A stretch of DNA of 64,000 nt from an uncultured Muribaculaceae bacterium (GTDB taxonomy: Bacteria; Bacteroidota; Bacteroidia; Bacteroidales; Muribaculaceae): contig CAJOFH010000006.1 in NCBI GenBank assembly GCA_905233845.1, forward strand, positions 49,844-113,843, written 5' to 3'. The position numbers were made by a program, and so were the translations under genes. The notes under the pieces were generated by a model. It had not been told where the DNA came from. It made no database searches and saw only the letters and a list, made by a program, of their open reading frames with translations. Below are positions 55,868 through 64,000 of the stretch, piece by piece (the first letter of the stretch is position 1; each line of letters begins with the position of its first letter).

Positions 55868-57406
55868 TTATCTTCTGATTTTTTTTACCAAAGCTTTTCT
55901 TAATGCAAGACGCTCATTTCTATTTAATCCAATTGAAAGGATTACAGTGCAAGTTAAAACAACTAGAATAATAGTCATCGGTACAGAATGAATATGTATA
56001 CTAAAGTTTAGCACAGTCACAAGCAAAACAGATATAACGAATACAAAACCACAAGGTCTAAAAACAGAACTTAAATAATTTCTAAAAGGCATTTTCATTT
56101 GCTTAATCATATAAAAAAGTCTATATAAATATCCACCAATAGAAACTACAAGCCTAACAATTAGAGCCCAAACAGGTGACATGCCAGCGTACATGAACAT
56201 AGCTGTAATAGGGAAATTGAGGAAAAGAATACAGCTTATTATAATTTGATATTTCTTTATTTTTCCAGTTGCGTAAACACTCATCCATAATGGACCAGAT
56301 AAAGCGTCAATTACACAAATCATTACCATAAAGTCACAAAACTCTTTAGCAAAATTAGGCACTTTTCCAAGCCAAAATGTAAGTAAACCTCCACATTCAA
56401 AAAATAGGGGAAGAGCACAGATGATAACAAGGAAAAAACTGTAACGAGTTGTCCGATATATAAGATCGAACAAATCGTTCATATTCCCCTTTGCATAAGT
56501 CTTTGTTATCTGTGGATTAAAGGCTGTCTGAAAGTTGCTAGTAAGACTATATGCAGCTCCATAAACTTGATTGGCAATAGTAAGAGCGGCATTGACGGCT
56601 ACTCCATGGAAGAAGTTTATTATCAAATCTACTCCTTGGAATGTGGCAAGTAATGAGGCACTACCAAATATGCTCCATCCAGAAAATGAAAGCATCTGTT
56701 TTAGCAACGGTTTCTCAATACCATGTTGAATACGACAATCTTTGAAATTAGAGTAATTATAGAAAACATAAAACAGTGTCATTCCTGCTGACACACATGT
56801 AGCTAAAGCTGCATAAGTGATAAGTCTATCAAAAGGAGAGATTAGCAACATGTAAACAATCAACAATTTCAGACACACATTAACAATGCCTACCACTGCA
56901 AAAACTGTCATCCGTTCGTAAGCAATCATACTAGCATTAAAAGGTGAACGTATTATCCTCAAAACTGTTGTCAATAATGCAAATTGATAAACCCAATTTG
57001 CAGCATACATTCTCCCTTCGGGGATTTTCATGAAGTTATTAAGGTAGTAAAGTCCTATTGTCTCACCTAATACTATGATTATTGCCGCAAATAATACTTG
57101 AACATGAAATCCGTTTGAGAAAACTTTTGTAACACCTTTAGGATTATTTTTCCCAATTTCAAAATTTAAAAAACGTTGAATAGAACCAACTAAAGTATTG
57201 TTAACAAAAGCAAATAAAACGACTATACTACCAACAACCCCATAAATGCCAAAGTCTTCAACGCCAAGTGTGTTAAGTACCACTCTTGAAGTATAAAGAC
57301 TAACGAACATAGCAAATAGCATGCGACCATATAATGCTATGGTGTTCTTTGCTATACGCTTATTTGCATCTGAACGAGTTTCTCTCTGTAAGGTCTCTTC
57401 AGACAT
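55868..57406 (-). CDS. Wzx-type lipid-linked oligosaccharide flippase
   Basis: A 512-residue protein with about 12-14 membrane helices of the MOP/MATE superfamily. The N-terminus TIALYGRMLFAMFVSLYTSR leads into VVLNTLGVEDFGIYGVVGSI, typical of Bacteroidales Wzx proteins. It moves undecaprenyl-linked repeats across the inner membrane. It lies 2 nt after ugd and 7 nt before the pyruvyl transferase. Confidence 0.92.
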   Translation of the reverse strand: MSEETLQRETRSDANKRIAKNTIALYGRMLFAMFVSLYTSRVVLNTLGVEDFGIYGVVGSIVVLFAFVNNTLVGSIQRFLNFEIGKNNPKGVTKVFSNGFHVQVLFAAIIIVLGETIGLYYLNNFMKIPEGRMYAANWVYQFALLTTVLRIIRSPFNASMIAYERMTVFAVVGIVNVCLKLLIVYMLLISPFDRLITYAALATCVSAGMTLFYVFYNYSNFKDCRIQHGIEKPLLKQMLSFSGWSIFGSASLLATFQGVDLIINFFHGVAVNAALTIANQVYGAAYSLTSNFQTAFNPQITKTYAKGNMNDLFDLIYRTTRYSFFLVIICALPLFFECGGLLTFWLGKVPNFAKEFCDFMVMICVIDALSGPLWMSVYATGKIKKYQIIISCILFLNFPITAMFMYAGMSPVWALIVRLVVSIGGYLYRLFYMIKQMKMPFRNYLSSVFRPCGFVFVISVLLVTVLNFSIHIHSVPMTIILVVLTCTVILSIGLNRNERLALRKALVKKIRR

Positions 57407-57408
57407 AA

Positions 57409-58647
57409 TTAGTCTCGTTTAAACAAGTCTCTTGTATAGACTTTTTCTTGCACGTCTGCAAGGTTTTGGTCGAAGCGATTTGCCAAGATCACTTGGCTTA
57501 AAGCTTTAAAGTGCTCTAGGTCGTTGATGACTTTGCTGCCGAAGAAGGTGGAGCCGTCTTCGAGGGTGGGTTCGTAGATGATGACTTTGGCGCCTTTGGC
57601 TTTGATGCGCTTCATCACGCCCTGGATGCTTGACTGGCGGAAGTTGTCACTGCCGCTTTTCATTGTCAGGCGGTAAACGCCAATTACGCACTCGCGTTCT
57701 TCTGTCTTGCTGTAATCGCCACGGTGGTAGTAGTCGTAGTAGCCTGCCATGCGGAGAACACGGTCGGCGATAAAGTCCTTTCTCGTGCGGTTGCTCTCGA
57801 CGATTGCTTCGATAAGGTTCTCAGGCACATCGGCATAGTTGGCGAGCAGTTGTTTGGTGTCTTTGGGAAGGCAGTAGCCGCCATAGCCGAAAGATGGGTT
57901 GTTATAGTGCGAACCAATACGAGGATCAAGGCAGACACCATTGATTATCGACTGTGTATCGAGGCCTTTCATCTCGGCATAGGTGTCAAGTTCGTTGAAA
58001 TAGCTTACTCGTAAGGCGAGGTAAGTATTTGCGAACAGCTTCACAGCCTCAGCTTCGGTTAAACCCATAAACAATGTGTCTATATCAGGCTTTAAAGCGC
58101 CTTCTTGCAGAAGTTCTGCGAATTGGTGAGCAGCTCTATCAAGTCGCTCGTCGCCCTCTGGACGGCCGACGATAATGCGGCTTGGATATAGGTTGTCGTA
58201 AAGAGCCTTGGTCTCACGAAGAAATTCTGGCGCAAAAAGGATGTTTTCACTTCCAGTTTTACGTCGGATGCTTTCGGTGTAACCAACCGGTATCGTTGAT
58301 TTTATCACCATGATAGCATCAGGGTTCACCTTCATTACCAGCTTAATCACCTCTTCCACATGGCGTGTGTCGAAGTAGTTGTTCACTGGGTCATAATTAG
58401 TCGGTGTGGCTATCACAACAAAATCCGCCTCACTATATGCCTTTTCGGCATCAAGTGTGGCGGTAAGTTTAAGCGGTTTCTCAGCAAGATACTGCTCAAT
58501 ATAATCGTCTTGGATCGGCGAGATATGGTTGTTGATTTTGTCAACCTTTTCGGGAATTACATCGACGGCAACCACTTCGTTATGCTGCGCCAGCAAAGTC
58601 GCGATACTCAAACCGACGTATCCAGTTCCTGCTACTGCTATCTTCAT
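57409..58647 (-). CDS. ugd: UDP-glucose 6-dehydrogenase type enzyme
   Basis: A 412-residue NAD-dependent oxidase that makes UDP-glucuronate. NAD loop [50 protein letters not shown] and the catalytic Cys in [12 protein letters not shown] identify the Ugd branch, distinct from the TviB-like enzyme at 46178. It is the first gene of the capsule operon. Its base composition is visibly more GC-rich than the AT-rich genes after it, so it may be a core gene recruited to the front of a variable locus. Confidence 0.93.
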   Translation of the reverse strand: MKIAVAGTGYVGLSIATLLAQHNEVVAVDVIPEKVDKINNHISPIQDDYIEQYLAEKPLKLTATLDAEKAYSEADFVVIATPTNYDPVNNYFDTRHVEEVIKLVMKVNPDAIMVIKSTIPVGYTESIRRKTGSENILFAPEFLRETKALYDNLYPSRIIVGRPEGDERLDRAAHQFAELLQEGALKPDIDTLFMGLTEAEAVKLFANTYLALRVSYFNELDTYAEMKGLDTQSIINGVCLDPRIGSHYNNPSFGYGGYCLPKDTKQLLANYADVPENLIEAIVESNRTRKDFIADRVLRMAGYYDYYHRGDYSKTEERECVIGVYRLTMKSGSDNFRQSSIQGVMKRIKAKGAKVIIYEPTLEDGSTFFGSKVINDLEHFKALSQVILANRFDQNLADVQEKVYTRDLFKRD

Positions 58648-59207
58648 TAACTAAGAGTGATTCCCCACCAGAAATTGTGGGCAATTTTGAAAGTAGTATA
58701 TTCCTTTAGGACATCAAACGACATTAAATCGCCTGAATATCAGTATTTAAAATGTGTTTTGCGAATTTAAATAGGAAAAATTTATATCCTTTTAAAAAAC
58801 GCTTCAGTAAAAATGTCACCATAAATAGATGTCGAACATTTCACTTACTGCTATCTCTATGAAAATCAGTTGTTTCACAGAAAACAACATGTCATAAAAA
58901 TGGAATTACTCCATAATCGATGCAAAATTACGCAAAAGCGCCCAATAATAATCCACAGCATAGTTAATATTCGTTAATTTCCCCTATATTAATATTATGT
59001 ATAACTGCCAATGAATGCTATAGTTTTACATATTTTCATAGATTCAAGTAAAACTGTTAATTACAAAACGACACCTTTTATCTCCCAAAAGTGAAAAAAC
59101 ACCTTTTTCCCCACATTGAAACCTTATTGTTGACAAAATGATTAAGAAGTTGTATACAAGCAGTTGATAATCTCATAAGTATATATAAATCAAATAATTA
59201 AATTTTT
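58648..59207. other. Divergent intergenic region before the capsule operon
   Basis: 560 nt between ugd and the small-gene operon. On the minus strand TAATTTTG (58930-58923) is a possible capsule -7 box, but no -33 TTTG is at the right distance. I looked for inverted repeats bracketing a promoter, as in phase-variable Bacteroides capsules, and saw none. No UpxY/NusG-like gene precedes ugd. Confidence 0.35.
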
Positions 59208-59495
59208 ATGGTTAGAAATAGCGATCCAATTGAACGATTAAGGACATTGCTTGGTCCAGAAGACGAGATCATTATCTCAAACACAAATGGTGGTATAGAG
59301 TTGACAGTTGACCGTGACCATCTTGAGATGCTTCAATATTTCAAGATGTTCTGTTACATTCTATTCAATGAGAAAGAAGTAGAAATTATCTATTACGATG
59401 ACAAAAAACAGACAGCAAAAGAAGCAAACATAGTTCTTTTGCTTGTGGAAGAAATAGTCAACCGTTGGAACGAGAAACTAGATATCAATATTTAG
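59208..59495 (+). CDS. Unknown 95-aa protein, first gene of the small-gene operon
   Basis: A 95-residue acidic cytosolic protein. The N-terminal part alternates strands (EIIISNTNGGIELTVDRDHL); the rest is helical, with LQYFKMFCYILFNEKEVEII and an ending helix VLLLVEEIVNRWNEKL. No signal peptide, metal site or catalytic motif is seen. I recognise no family. It is 48 nt upstream of the next gene, and the four genes 59208-60691 are likely one transcript ending at the terminator at 60780. Confidence 0.7.
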   Translation: MVRNSDPIERLRTLLGPEDEIIISNTNGGIELTVDRDHLEMLQYFKMFCYILFNEKEVEIIYYDDKKQTAKEANIVLLLVEEIVNRWNEKLDINI

Positions 59496-59543
59496 TATTT
59501 TTAGTATTAATTTTTATTTAATTCTTACACATCTATCAAACTA

Positions 59544-59891
59544 ATGTACAATCTACTACAGGCTATGTTCTCCACATTATGGGGAGATGAGCCACAACCA
59601 AAACGAAAGGAAAACAGCACTCAGCCTATCGTGGAAGTTGTAAAACTTGAGAACAAGAGTGCGTCGCCAGTCAGAGCAAAAAGGCGATATGACATTAGTG
59701 GTGACATAGTGCGACTGCAAGACACATTCTTTGACGGACACAAAATGCAGAGCGGTTTTAAAATAGAAACCACCTTGCATGATTTGCTAATAGTCTGTCC
59801 TAGAAAACGCAGAGGCAAAAGCGCATATAACACTTTAGTAAAAGCACTCAATAACATGGGTGTGGAATTAAATATTATAACAAATAAATAA
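59544..59891 (+). CDS. Unknown 115-aa protein with IVCPRK motif
   Basis: A 115-residue protein. The first ~50 residues are variable and basic. Residues 50-112 form a small domain with DTFFDGHKMQSGFKIETTLH, then LLIVCPRKRRGKSAYNTLVK and an ending LNNMGVELNIITNK. This domain is shared with the fourth gene of the operon (60422-60691): both have a leading F..G..F/FGIK part, (I/V)CPRK, a Y..L helix and a final LNI strand. The basic CPRK helix suggests nucleic-acid contact, as inference only. Confidence 0.7.
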   Translation: MYNLLQAMFSTLWGDEPQPKRKENSTQPIVEVVKLENKSASPVRAKRRYDISGDIVRLQDTFFDGHKMQSGFKIETTLHDLLIVCPRKRRGKSAYNTLVKALNNMGVELNIITNK

Positions 59892-59898
59892 TTTAGAA

Positions 59899-60417
59899 AT
59901 GAAACAATTAGAGTTTAAGAAAGAAGAGGGAACAAAGAAAGCTCAAAAGGCACAGAAAACAAGGAAAGCCAAGAAAAAGAAAGTTTTGTTGATGGGTAAA
60001 TTGTTTGAGGTTGATCTCTGTAATGCCCAGAATTTCGAGAAATCAGTAAACGAAGAATTAAATCAACTGATAGCACAACCAAATATCAAGGATCCATTAA
60101 CTGCAACATGGAACGGAGAAACGTTAACTATGGAACTTGGATTGACAGTTGATGATTTAAATGATCCCAACGTTTACCTTAATCCAGACAGTGATGCGAT
60201 ACCTCTTGAAGTAATAATTGTGCTTGAAGGAAATCAAAAACATAGTCTCTTCCCCTTCCATACACCATTCGGCAACATCTATAGATATCGTTTGGGTATT
60301 GAAGAGTTTATTACAGAATACAAGAGAAGTTCTCGAGCAAACAAGGCTTCGCGTTTCAAAACTATCGATGTGAAATACTCCTTGGTCAAAGGGTTAACAA
60401 TGACTTTAGGATATTAA
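59899..60417 (+). CDS. Unknown 172-aa protein with lysine-rich N-terminus
   Basis: A 172-residue protein. The N-terminal ~30 residues are almost only Lys, Ala and Glu (KKEEGTKKAQKAQKTRKAKK), a likely nucleic-acid-binding tail. A folded part follows, with TATWNGETLTMELGLTVDDL, VIIVLEGNQKHSLFPFHTPF and an ending DVKYSLVKGLTMTLGY rich in strands. No family is recognised. It starts 7 nt after the previous gene and ends 4 nt before the next. Confidence 0.7.
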   Translation: MKQLEFKKEEGTKKAQKAQKTRKAKKKKVLLMGKLFEVDLCNAQNFEKSVNEELNQLIAQPNIKDPLTATWNGETLTMELGLTVDDLNDPNVYLNPDSDAIPLEVIIVLEGNQKHSLFPFHTPFGNIYRYRLGIEEFITEYKRSSRANKASRFKTIDVKYSLVKGLTMTLGY

Positions 60418-60421
60418 GGCT

Positions 60422-60691
60422 ATGACCAAAAAATTCAAACACAGTCTTGCTGTTGAAGAAAGGTTTTTCTCGCTTGACATTGCTGCGTTAAAAGAACACG
60501 ACTGTGGCTTTAAGAATGCCTACGAGAATGGAAATGAATACCATTTTGGCATTAAATTAAGCCAACTATTCATAATCTGTCCAAGGAAAGTACAGCGCAA
60601 GCAGCAATATCAACGACTCCAAAATTTCTTACAAGCAAAGAATATCACGCTCAACATTTCAAGTCGAAAGAAAGAAATGAAGAACAACTAA
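60422..60691 (+). CDS. Unknown 89-aa protein, paralogue of the 115-aa protein
   Basis: An 89-residue basic protein. The core reads CGFKNAYENGNEYHFGIKLS, QLFIICPRKVQRKQQYQRLQ and KNITLNISSRKK. It aligns over ~60 residues with the C-terminal domain of the 59544-59891 gene, with the (I/V)CPRK motif in register. It is the last gene of the operon; a strong terminator follows after about 90 nt. Function unknown. Confidence 0.7.
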   Translation: MTKKFKHSLAVEERFFSLDIAALKEHDCGFKNAYENGNEYHFGIKLSQLFIICPRKVQRKQQYQRLQNFLQAKNITLNISSRKKEMKNN

Positions 60692-60779
60692 ATTGACGTT
60701 GCCAAAAGAGTAGTCACTCGTCCCTACTCTACAATAAAAATGTATCGATGTTAATGTGATTAACATACATTCCGATTGA

Positions 60780-60809
60780 GGCCAACCGTGTTATGGTTGG
60801 TCTTTTTTT
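60780..60809 (+). terminator. Intrinsic terminator of the small-gene operon
   Basis: An 8-bp stem (GGCCAACC pairing with GGTTGGTC) with a 7-nt loop is followed by seven T. Confidence 0.85.
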
Positions 60810-60844
60810 CGCTTTTATGCAGTTCAATTCTTTCTGACAAAACC

Positions 60845-61046
60845 TGTGACATTCTAATTTTGAAGGGCAAAATGTCACATTTTTTCATTGTGACAAACGC
60901 AATGTAATGTCACATAACCATCACACTATATTCCATTTGTACTCAACAAGTAACAACAAAAATGTGACATGTGACACACAATAATGACATATATGCCTTT
61001 CAGTCAAATACTGGCAATAATGCATATCCATCTCTCACATGTCACA
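60845..61046. repeat. Cluster of seven TGTSACA repeats (iteron-like)
   Basis: TGTGACA occurs at 60845, 60889, 60963 and 60970; TGTCACA at 60873, 60908 and 61040. Seven copies in 202 nt, in both orientations and partly as inverted pairs, just upstream of the small ORF and the primase-like gene. This fits iterons of an origin or operator sites for a regulator. The region is noncoding. Confidence 0.65.
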
Positions 61047-61118
61047 AAGTAACAAAAAGTCATTTAATAATGGTCTAAATTTCTTATATACAGAATTAAT
61101 CTTTTAAACAAAAAATAT

Positions 61119-61274
61119 ATGAATTCTGAAATTAAATACCTGCCAACTGGAAAAATTTTCAGTAACAGGAAAGAAGCGAAAAAAGAAATTGGACATTCAA
61201 AATTCAACAAAGCACTGAAGGAGGGTCGCCTGTCATTCATGGCAATCTATAACCCAACCAAGGTGATTAACTAA
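61119..61274 (+). CDS. 51-aa basic protein before the replication gene
   Basis: An ATG frame of 51 residues: MNSEIKYLPTGKIFSNRKEA, then KKEIGHSKFNKALKEGRLSF and MAIYNPTKVIN. The pattern TG.(I/F)F.N(R/K)KEA...(I/L)G...FNK.LK.G resembles short proteins that accompany Bacteroidetes replication or phage genes. It may bind DNA. It lies 22 nt before the primase-like ATG and directly after the TGTSACA cluster. Confidence 0.6.
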   Translation: MNSEIKYLPTGKIFSNRKEAKKEIGHSKFNKALKEGRLSFMAIYNPTKVIN

Positions 61275-61296
61275 ACTATTTTATCATTTGCAGACT

Positions 61297-63054
61297 ATGA
61301 TAACTGATCAAAATTACCGTTTCTGGACTAATATAAGCCTAGACGGATACAAAAAGAAAAGTGATGCTTCCGCTTGCTTAACAAGAAAGGGAGCAAAGAA
61401 AGTTGGCATGGAGACAATGTCATTCTACTGCGCCCAAGTCAATATAAAAGATTTCTTGTGGTTGGCAGTTAATGGACATACCTTCTGCAACCTATTCGAC
61501 TATGAGACCAACAAGGAATACTGGTTTGAAAATGCCTACGGATTCAAGTTTAAAACATCTCCAGTTTACACAACAAGGCGCAGAGATGGATGCATGAAAT
61601 TATTAATGAAGAGCGACAGGTTCTTTTATGGCACACAGACGATTTTTGTGGATATCGACTATACGAGGTTCACAAATATACTTGAATATCTCAGCGTGCT
61701 CACAATCCCACCAAGTTGCGTTTACATGTCCTACTCCGACAATATTGAAAAACATGGTGTTGTTTCACGGCGATTCAGGATGGTGTATGTATTTGACTCT
61801 ATACTCGACAGGGAAGCAACGATTGGAATCTCAAAATACATCCACAAGACTATAGAGCAAGACACAGGCGAACTGATGGAAGACGATTGTGGGACTAGGA
61901 TAAGTCAGTACATGAATGGAGTATATGGTAATATGGAGTGCTATCAAAGCAATTACATCTACTCAGTCTATGACTTTCCCCAAAGTCAGATTGTGTTATA
62001 CAATAATGTCCCAGTTGTACAACAAACAAAGAATAATGCCATCAATATCGAATTTGACAAAAACTTACTCCGAGACATGGGAAGCATGAGCTACGAAGAA
62101 TTTATGCATCGTTACTCTTGGAAGTACAAATATTTCTATCGTACCGAAGGACCTGATTGGATTGATGGGAAATATCAGTTGACAGATGAGAACTTCCTAC
62201 AATTATGGTGGTATAATGAAAAGCTTGTAGATGGGCAGAATAGGAGAAATACACTCTATAAAAGAGTTTGTCTTAGACGTATCATGTATCCCGACGTTGA
62301 CCCAGACACTTTACTGTTCAATGCCTATGTGGATTTTGTTAGGTTCATCGACAATAGCGACAGTGTAATACAACTGGACACCTTGAAGAACAAAGTCGTT
62401 GGGGCTTTTAGCAGAACCATTGAAGAGCTGAGAGAGTATTGTGCCTATGAGATTCAGTACTGGAAAGAACATAGATCAAAGTTCATCACTCATCCAGACT
62501 TCAGCGATCAAGCCAGTATTAATGAGATTAACAAAGAGATTCGCTACCTCGAGATAGACAAAATCTATGATAGAAGCAAATCAACAATGGAGAATCTTGC
62601 TGAATTGGATGTTCCACAAACAACCCTTTACAGATATTGTAATGACAGGCAAATTAATACTAGGCCACAAAAAGGACTTACAAAGGAAGAAGAACGTAGC
62701 TTGAAAAGAATAGAGAAACAAGAAAAGGTAGAATTGTTCAAGTCGCTATACGCCCCCGACAAATCCGAATCACAAAATCTGGAGATTATGAGGCAAAATG
62801 GGTTAGAGATGTCAGTTGGCACTTTGCATAATTGGAAAAAGAAGTATCTAAATGTATCGGCACAGCCACTTCAAGAAGAGACTGAGCTATATAACTCATT
62901 CAACTTCCAACTCCCAAAGATAAATATACCTCAAATGCCGAAATTTGAGCAAAATTATCCAAGACGAGACAAGCCAAAATTCACCAATGACCGTTTTCTG
63001 TCAGATGTTTATGGAATTCCTATGTATAATTCATCTCCAATAGATAATAATTAA
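61297..63054 (+). CDS. Primase-like (AEP-type) replication protein
   Basis: A 585-residue protein from the ATG at 61297 (a TTG lies three codons upstream). It shows the core pattern of an archaeo-eukaryotic-type primase. IFVDIDYTRF gives a D-x-D pair at about residues 119-121. PPSCVYMSYSDN follows, then VVSRRFRMVYVFD with basic residues and Asp, and DDCGTRISQYMNGVYGN. The C-terminus has two helix-turn-helix-like parts (TLYRYCNDRQ and MSVGTLHNWKKKYL). Such proteins start replication of plasmids and integrated elements in this phylum. No integrase or helicase is in the window. The family call rests on motif order alone. Confidence 0.6.
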   Translation: MITDQNYRFWTNISLDGYKKKSDASACLTRKGAKKVGMETMSFYCAQVNIKDFLWLAVNGHTFCNLFDYETNKEYWFENAYGFKFKTSPVYTTRRRDGCMKLLMKSDRFFYGTQTIFVDIDYTRFTNILEYLSVLTIPPSCVYMSYSDNIEKHGVVSRRFRMVYVFDSILDREATIGISKYIHKTIEQDTGELMEDDCGTRISQYMNGVYGNMECYQSNYIYSVYDFPQSQIVLYNNVPVVQQTKNNAINIEFDKNLLRDMGSMSYEEFMHRYSWKYKYFYRTEGPDWIDGKYQLTDENFLQLWWYNEKLVDGQNRRNTLYKRVCLRRIMYPDVDPDTLLFNAYVDFVRFIDNSDSVIQLDTLKNKVVGAFSRTIEELREYCAYEIQYWKEHRSKFITHPDFSDQASINEINKEIRYLEIDKIYDRSKSTMENLAELDVPQTTLYRYCNDRQINTRPQKGLTKEEERSLKRIEKQEKVELFKSLYAPDKSESQNLEIMRQNGLEMSVGTLHNWKKKYLNVSAQPLQEETELYNSFNFQLPKINIPQMPKFEQNYPRRDKPKFTNDRFLSDVYGIPMYNSSPIDNN

Positions 63055-63131
63055 CAACTTGGAGAATGCTGGGGGGATATCGTAAAAAATATCCCACCAG
63101 CTCAAGACATTTGAAAAATTATTTAATATAT

Positions 63132-63159
63132 ATAGTAGTAGTTTGAAGACTACTACTAT
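63132..63159. other. Hairpin after the replication gene
   Basis: An 11-bp stem (63132-63142 with 63149-63159, core AGTAGTAGT) has a 6-nt loop TTGAAG. There is no T-tract, so it may be structural, not a terminator. Confidence 0.5.
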
Positions 63160-63160
63160 T

Positions 63161-63321
63161 ATAATAGAATGATAAAAACGGGCAAAAATTGAGTAGGGTT
63201 ATGTCTCTATATATTATAATAGAATGATAAAAATGGGCAAAAATTGAGTGGTTTAAATCCTATATATTATTATAGAATGATAAAAACGGGCAAAAAATGA
63301 GTGGTTTAAGTCCTATATATT
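63161..63321. repeat. Three tandem ~54-bp direct repeats
   Basis: Copies begin at 63161, 63216 and 63269 (periods 55 and 53). Each holds ATAATAGAATGATAAAAA, then GGGCAAAAATTGAGT and a GTTTAAxTCCTATATATTA end. They are AT-rich, noncoding and close behind the primase-like gene. This arrangement is common for replication origins or copy-control sites. Confidence 0.75.
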
Positions 63322-63387
63322 AGAATCAAAAATTGATTGCTAGAGTAGCTGAAATCCCTTGAAAACCTTATAAATGAATAAATATTT

Positions 63388-63630
63388 GCTAACCTTTAGA
63401 CTGCTAGGTATTATAGACCAGCGGAGGGTTAGCTATAAACACATCTAAAGATATATTGTATATATTTTGATGGAACGGACTTAGGTGGCGAAGAGTCATC
63501 CAAGCACCACCATCGCGAGCGCTTGTATCCTTGTTGGGGTCGCTAGCCTTAAGACGCTGGCACTTGGCTTGGAAAGCTCGGAAGAAGCAGCGGACATTAT
63601 CTGAAGAAGATAGTGCCCGCCTTCTTTTTT
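63388..63630 (+). ncRNA. Candidate structured RNA ending in a terminator
   Basis: A GC-rich patch in AT-rich surroundings. The 5' part folds as a long hairpin: GCTAACCTT (63388-63396) pairs with 63425-63433, and inside it CTGCTAGGT (63401-63409) pairs with ACCAGCGG (63417-63424). The 3' end is a 13-bp stem with one mismatch (63590-63602 with 63608-63620), followed by CTTCTTTTTT. No open frame covers it. Ends and identity are guesses. It could be a regulatory RNA of the element or part of its origin. Confidence 0.4.
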
Positions 63631-63719
63631 GTCCCTTTGAGCTAAATTGAATAGCCCGTCATACCCTTATACATGAGAATTATATAACTTTATTATTAAC
63701 GATAACAACAAGAGAGAGA

Positions 63720-63875
63720 ATGACAAAAACAATTAGAACAATCAACATTATTGGAGCAGTGCTATTGATTATTAACATGGGATTCGAACTCCATGATAGA
63801 ATAAAAGCATACTGCCAAAACAAGAAGCAAGAAAAACAAACCGATGACTCCACCAGAAACGACACCAAAGTCTAG
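63720..63875 (+). CDS. 51-aa single-helix membrane protein
   Basis: The ATG at 63720 is preceded by a purine-rich AGAGAGAGA. The product has MTKTIRTINIIGAVLLIINM as a membrane segment, followed by a charged tail (KKQEKQTDDSTRNDTKV). No family is recognised. It resembles small proteins of mobile elements that may act at the membrane. A hairpin follows 18 nt after the stop. Confidence 0.5.
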   Translation: MTKTIRTINIIGAVLLIINMGFELHDRIKAYCQNKKQEKQTDDSTRNDTKV

Positions 63876-63893
63876 CAAAGGAGGAGAGAATAT

Positions 63894-63930
63894 CATCGAA
63901 CTAATTAACGTGAGTTCGATGAATTTTATT
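63894..63930 (+). terminator. Terminator-like hairpin after the 51-aa gene
   Basis: A 9-bp stem CATCGAACT (63894-63902 with 63913-63921) with a 10-nt loop, followed by AATTTTATTT. Confidence 0.65.
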
Positions 63931-63964
63931 TAGCTGAAAATTAGGAACATAGCGAGATTTTTAG

Positions 63965-63972
63965 TAATTTTG
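63965..63972 (+). promoter_or_regulatory. Candidate -7 box of a gene beyond the window
   Basis: TAATTTTG matches TAnnTTTG near the right edge. No TTTG is seen at the -33 position. Confidence 0.35.
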
Positions 63973-64000
63973 TAGTGCAAAAAACATTATTAAAAAAACA

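Noticed and set aside
58648-59207. Invertible capsule promoter
   Set aside because: I found no pair of inverted repeats around a promoter in this gap, and no recombinase gene nearby.
63133-63330. CRISPR-like array
   Set aside because: The three repeats are contiguous units of ~54 bp without distinct spacers, and no cas gene is present.

Overview
The window looks like a low-GC chromosome segment from the order Bacteroidales; I cannot fix the family. The evidence is a PPi-dependent phosphofructokinase, a DUF5606 protein, a BspA-type leucine-rich-repeat protein, a starch-binding secreted protein with a dockerin, poor Shine-Dalgarno sites, and several promoters of the Bacteroidales type (TTTG, 19-20 nt, TAnnTTTG).

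Layout. (1) 1-21656 is mostly housekeeping: pfp (partial), a CBM26-dockerin protein, MerR regulator, alaS, an ADP-ribosylglycohydrolase, an NlpC/P60 lipoprotein, a membrane protein with its HTH regulator, tRNA-Arg(CCG), ung, typA, small envelope proteins, gpmI and lon. A BspA-like LRR gene sits here between two ~330-bp direct repeats. (2) 21657-36945 is a gene-poor, decayed accessory island. It carries a lone AAA ATPase, a DUF4143 ATPase, two RloA/RloB-like modules (one intact, one degenerate), a 1026-aa metallophosphoesterase fused to a probable STAND-like module, and several gene remnants. Diverged copies of a ~120-bp repeat lie at both edges and inside. (3) 36946-58647 is one long minus-strand capsule/O-antigen operon with 21 genes: ugd, Wzx flippase, Wzy-like EpsG protein, a phosphoglycosyl transferase, several glycosyltransferases, a TviB/TviC-like pair, a pyruvyl transferase, and a decoration cassette (GNAT-PLP fusion, ATP-grasp, aminotransferase, PglD-type acyltransferase, VOC, FkbH-like enzyme, acyl carrier protein). 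(4) 58648-64000 looks like part of a mobile or replicative element. It has four small unknown genes in a tight operon, a cluster of seven TGTSACA repeats, a primase-like replication protein, three tandem ~54-bp repeats, a GC-rich structured-RNA candidate ending in a terminator, and a small membrane peptide.

How it works together. The capsule genes form a Wzx/Wzy-type pathway: the phosphoglycosyl transferase starts the lipid-linked unit, glycosyltransferases extend it, Wzx flips it and the EpsG-like protein polymerises it. The two dehydrogenases and the C4 epimerase predict uronic acids (GlcA and GalNAcA-like). The FkbH-ACP pair predicts an acyl group, perhaps glyceryl, delivered from a carrier protein. 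The island reads as a defence-type region in decay. The best candidates for undescribed systems are the phosphoesterase-STAND-like protein (32969-36049) and the small-gene/primase element (59208-63875). All family calls were made by eye from motifs; no database search was run.
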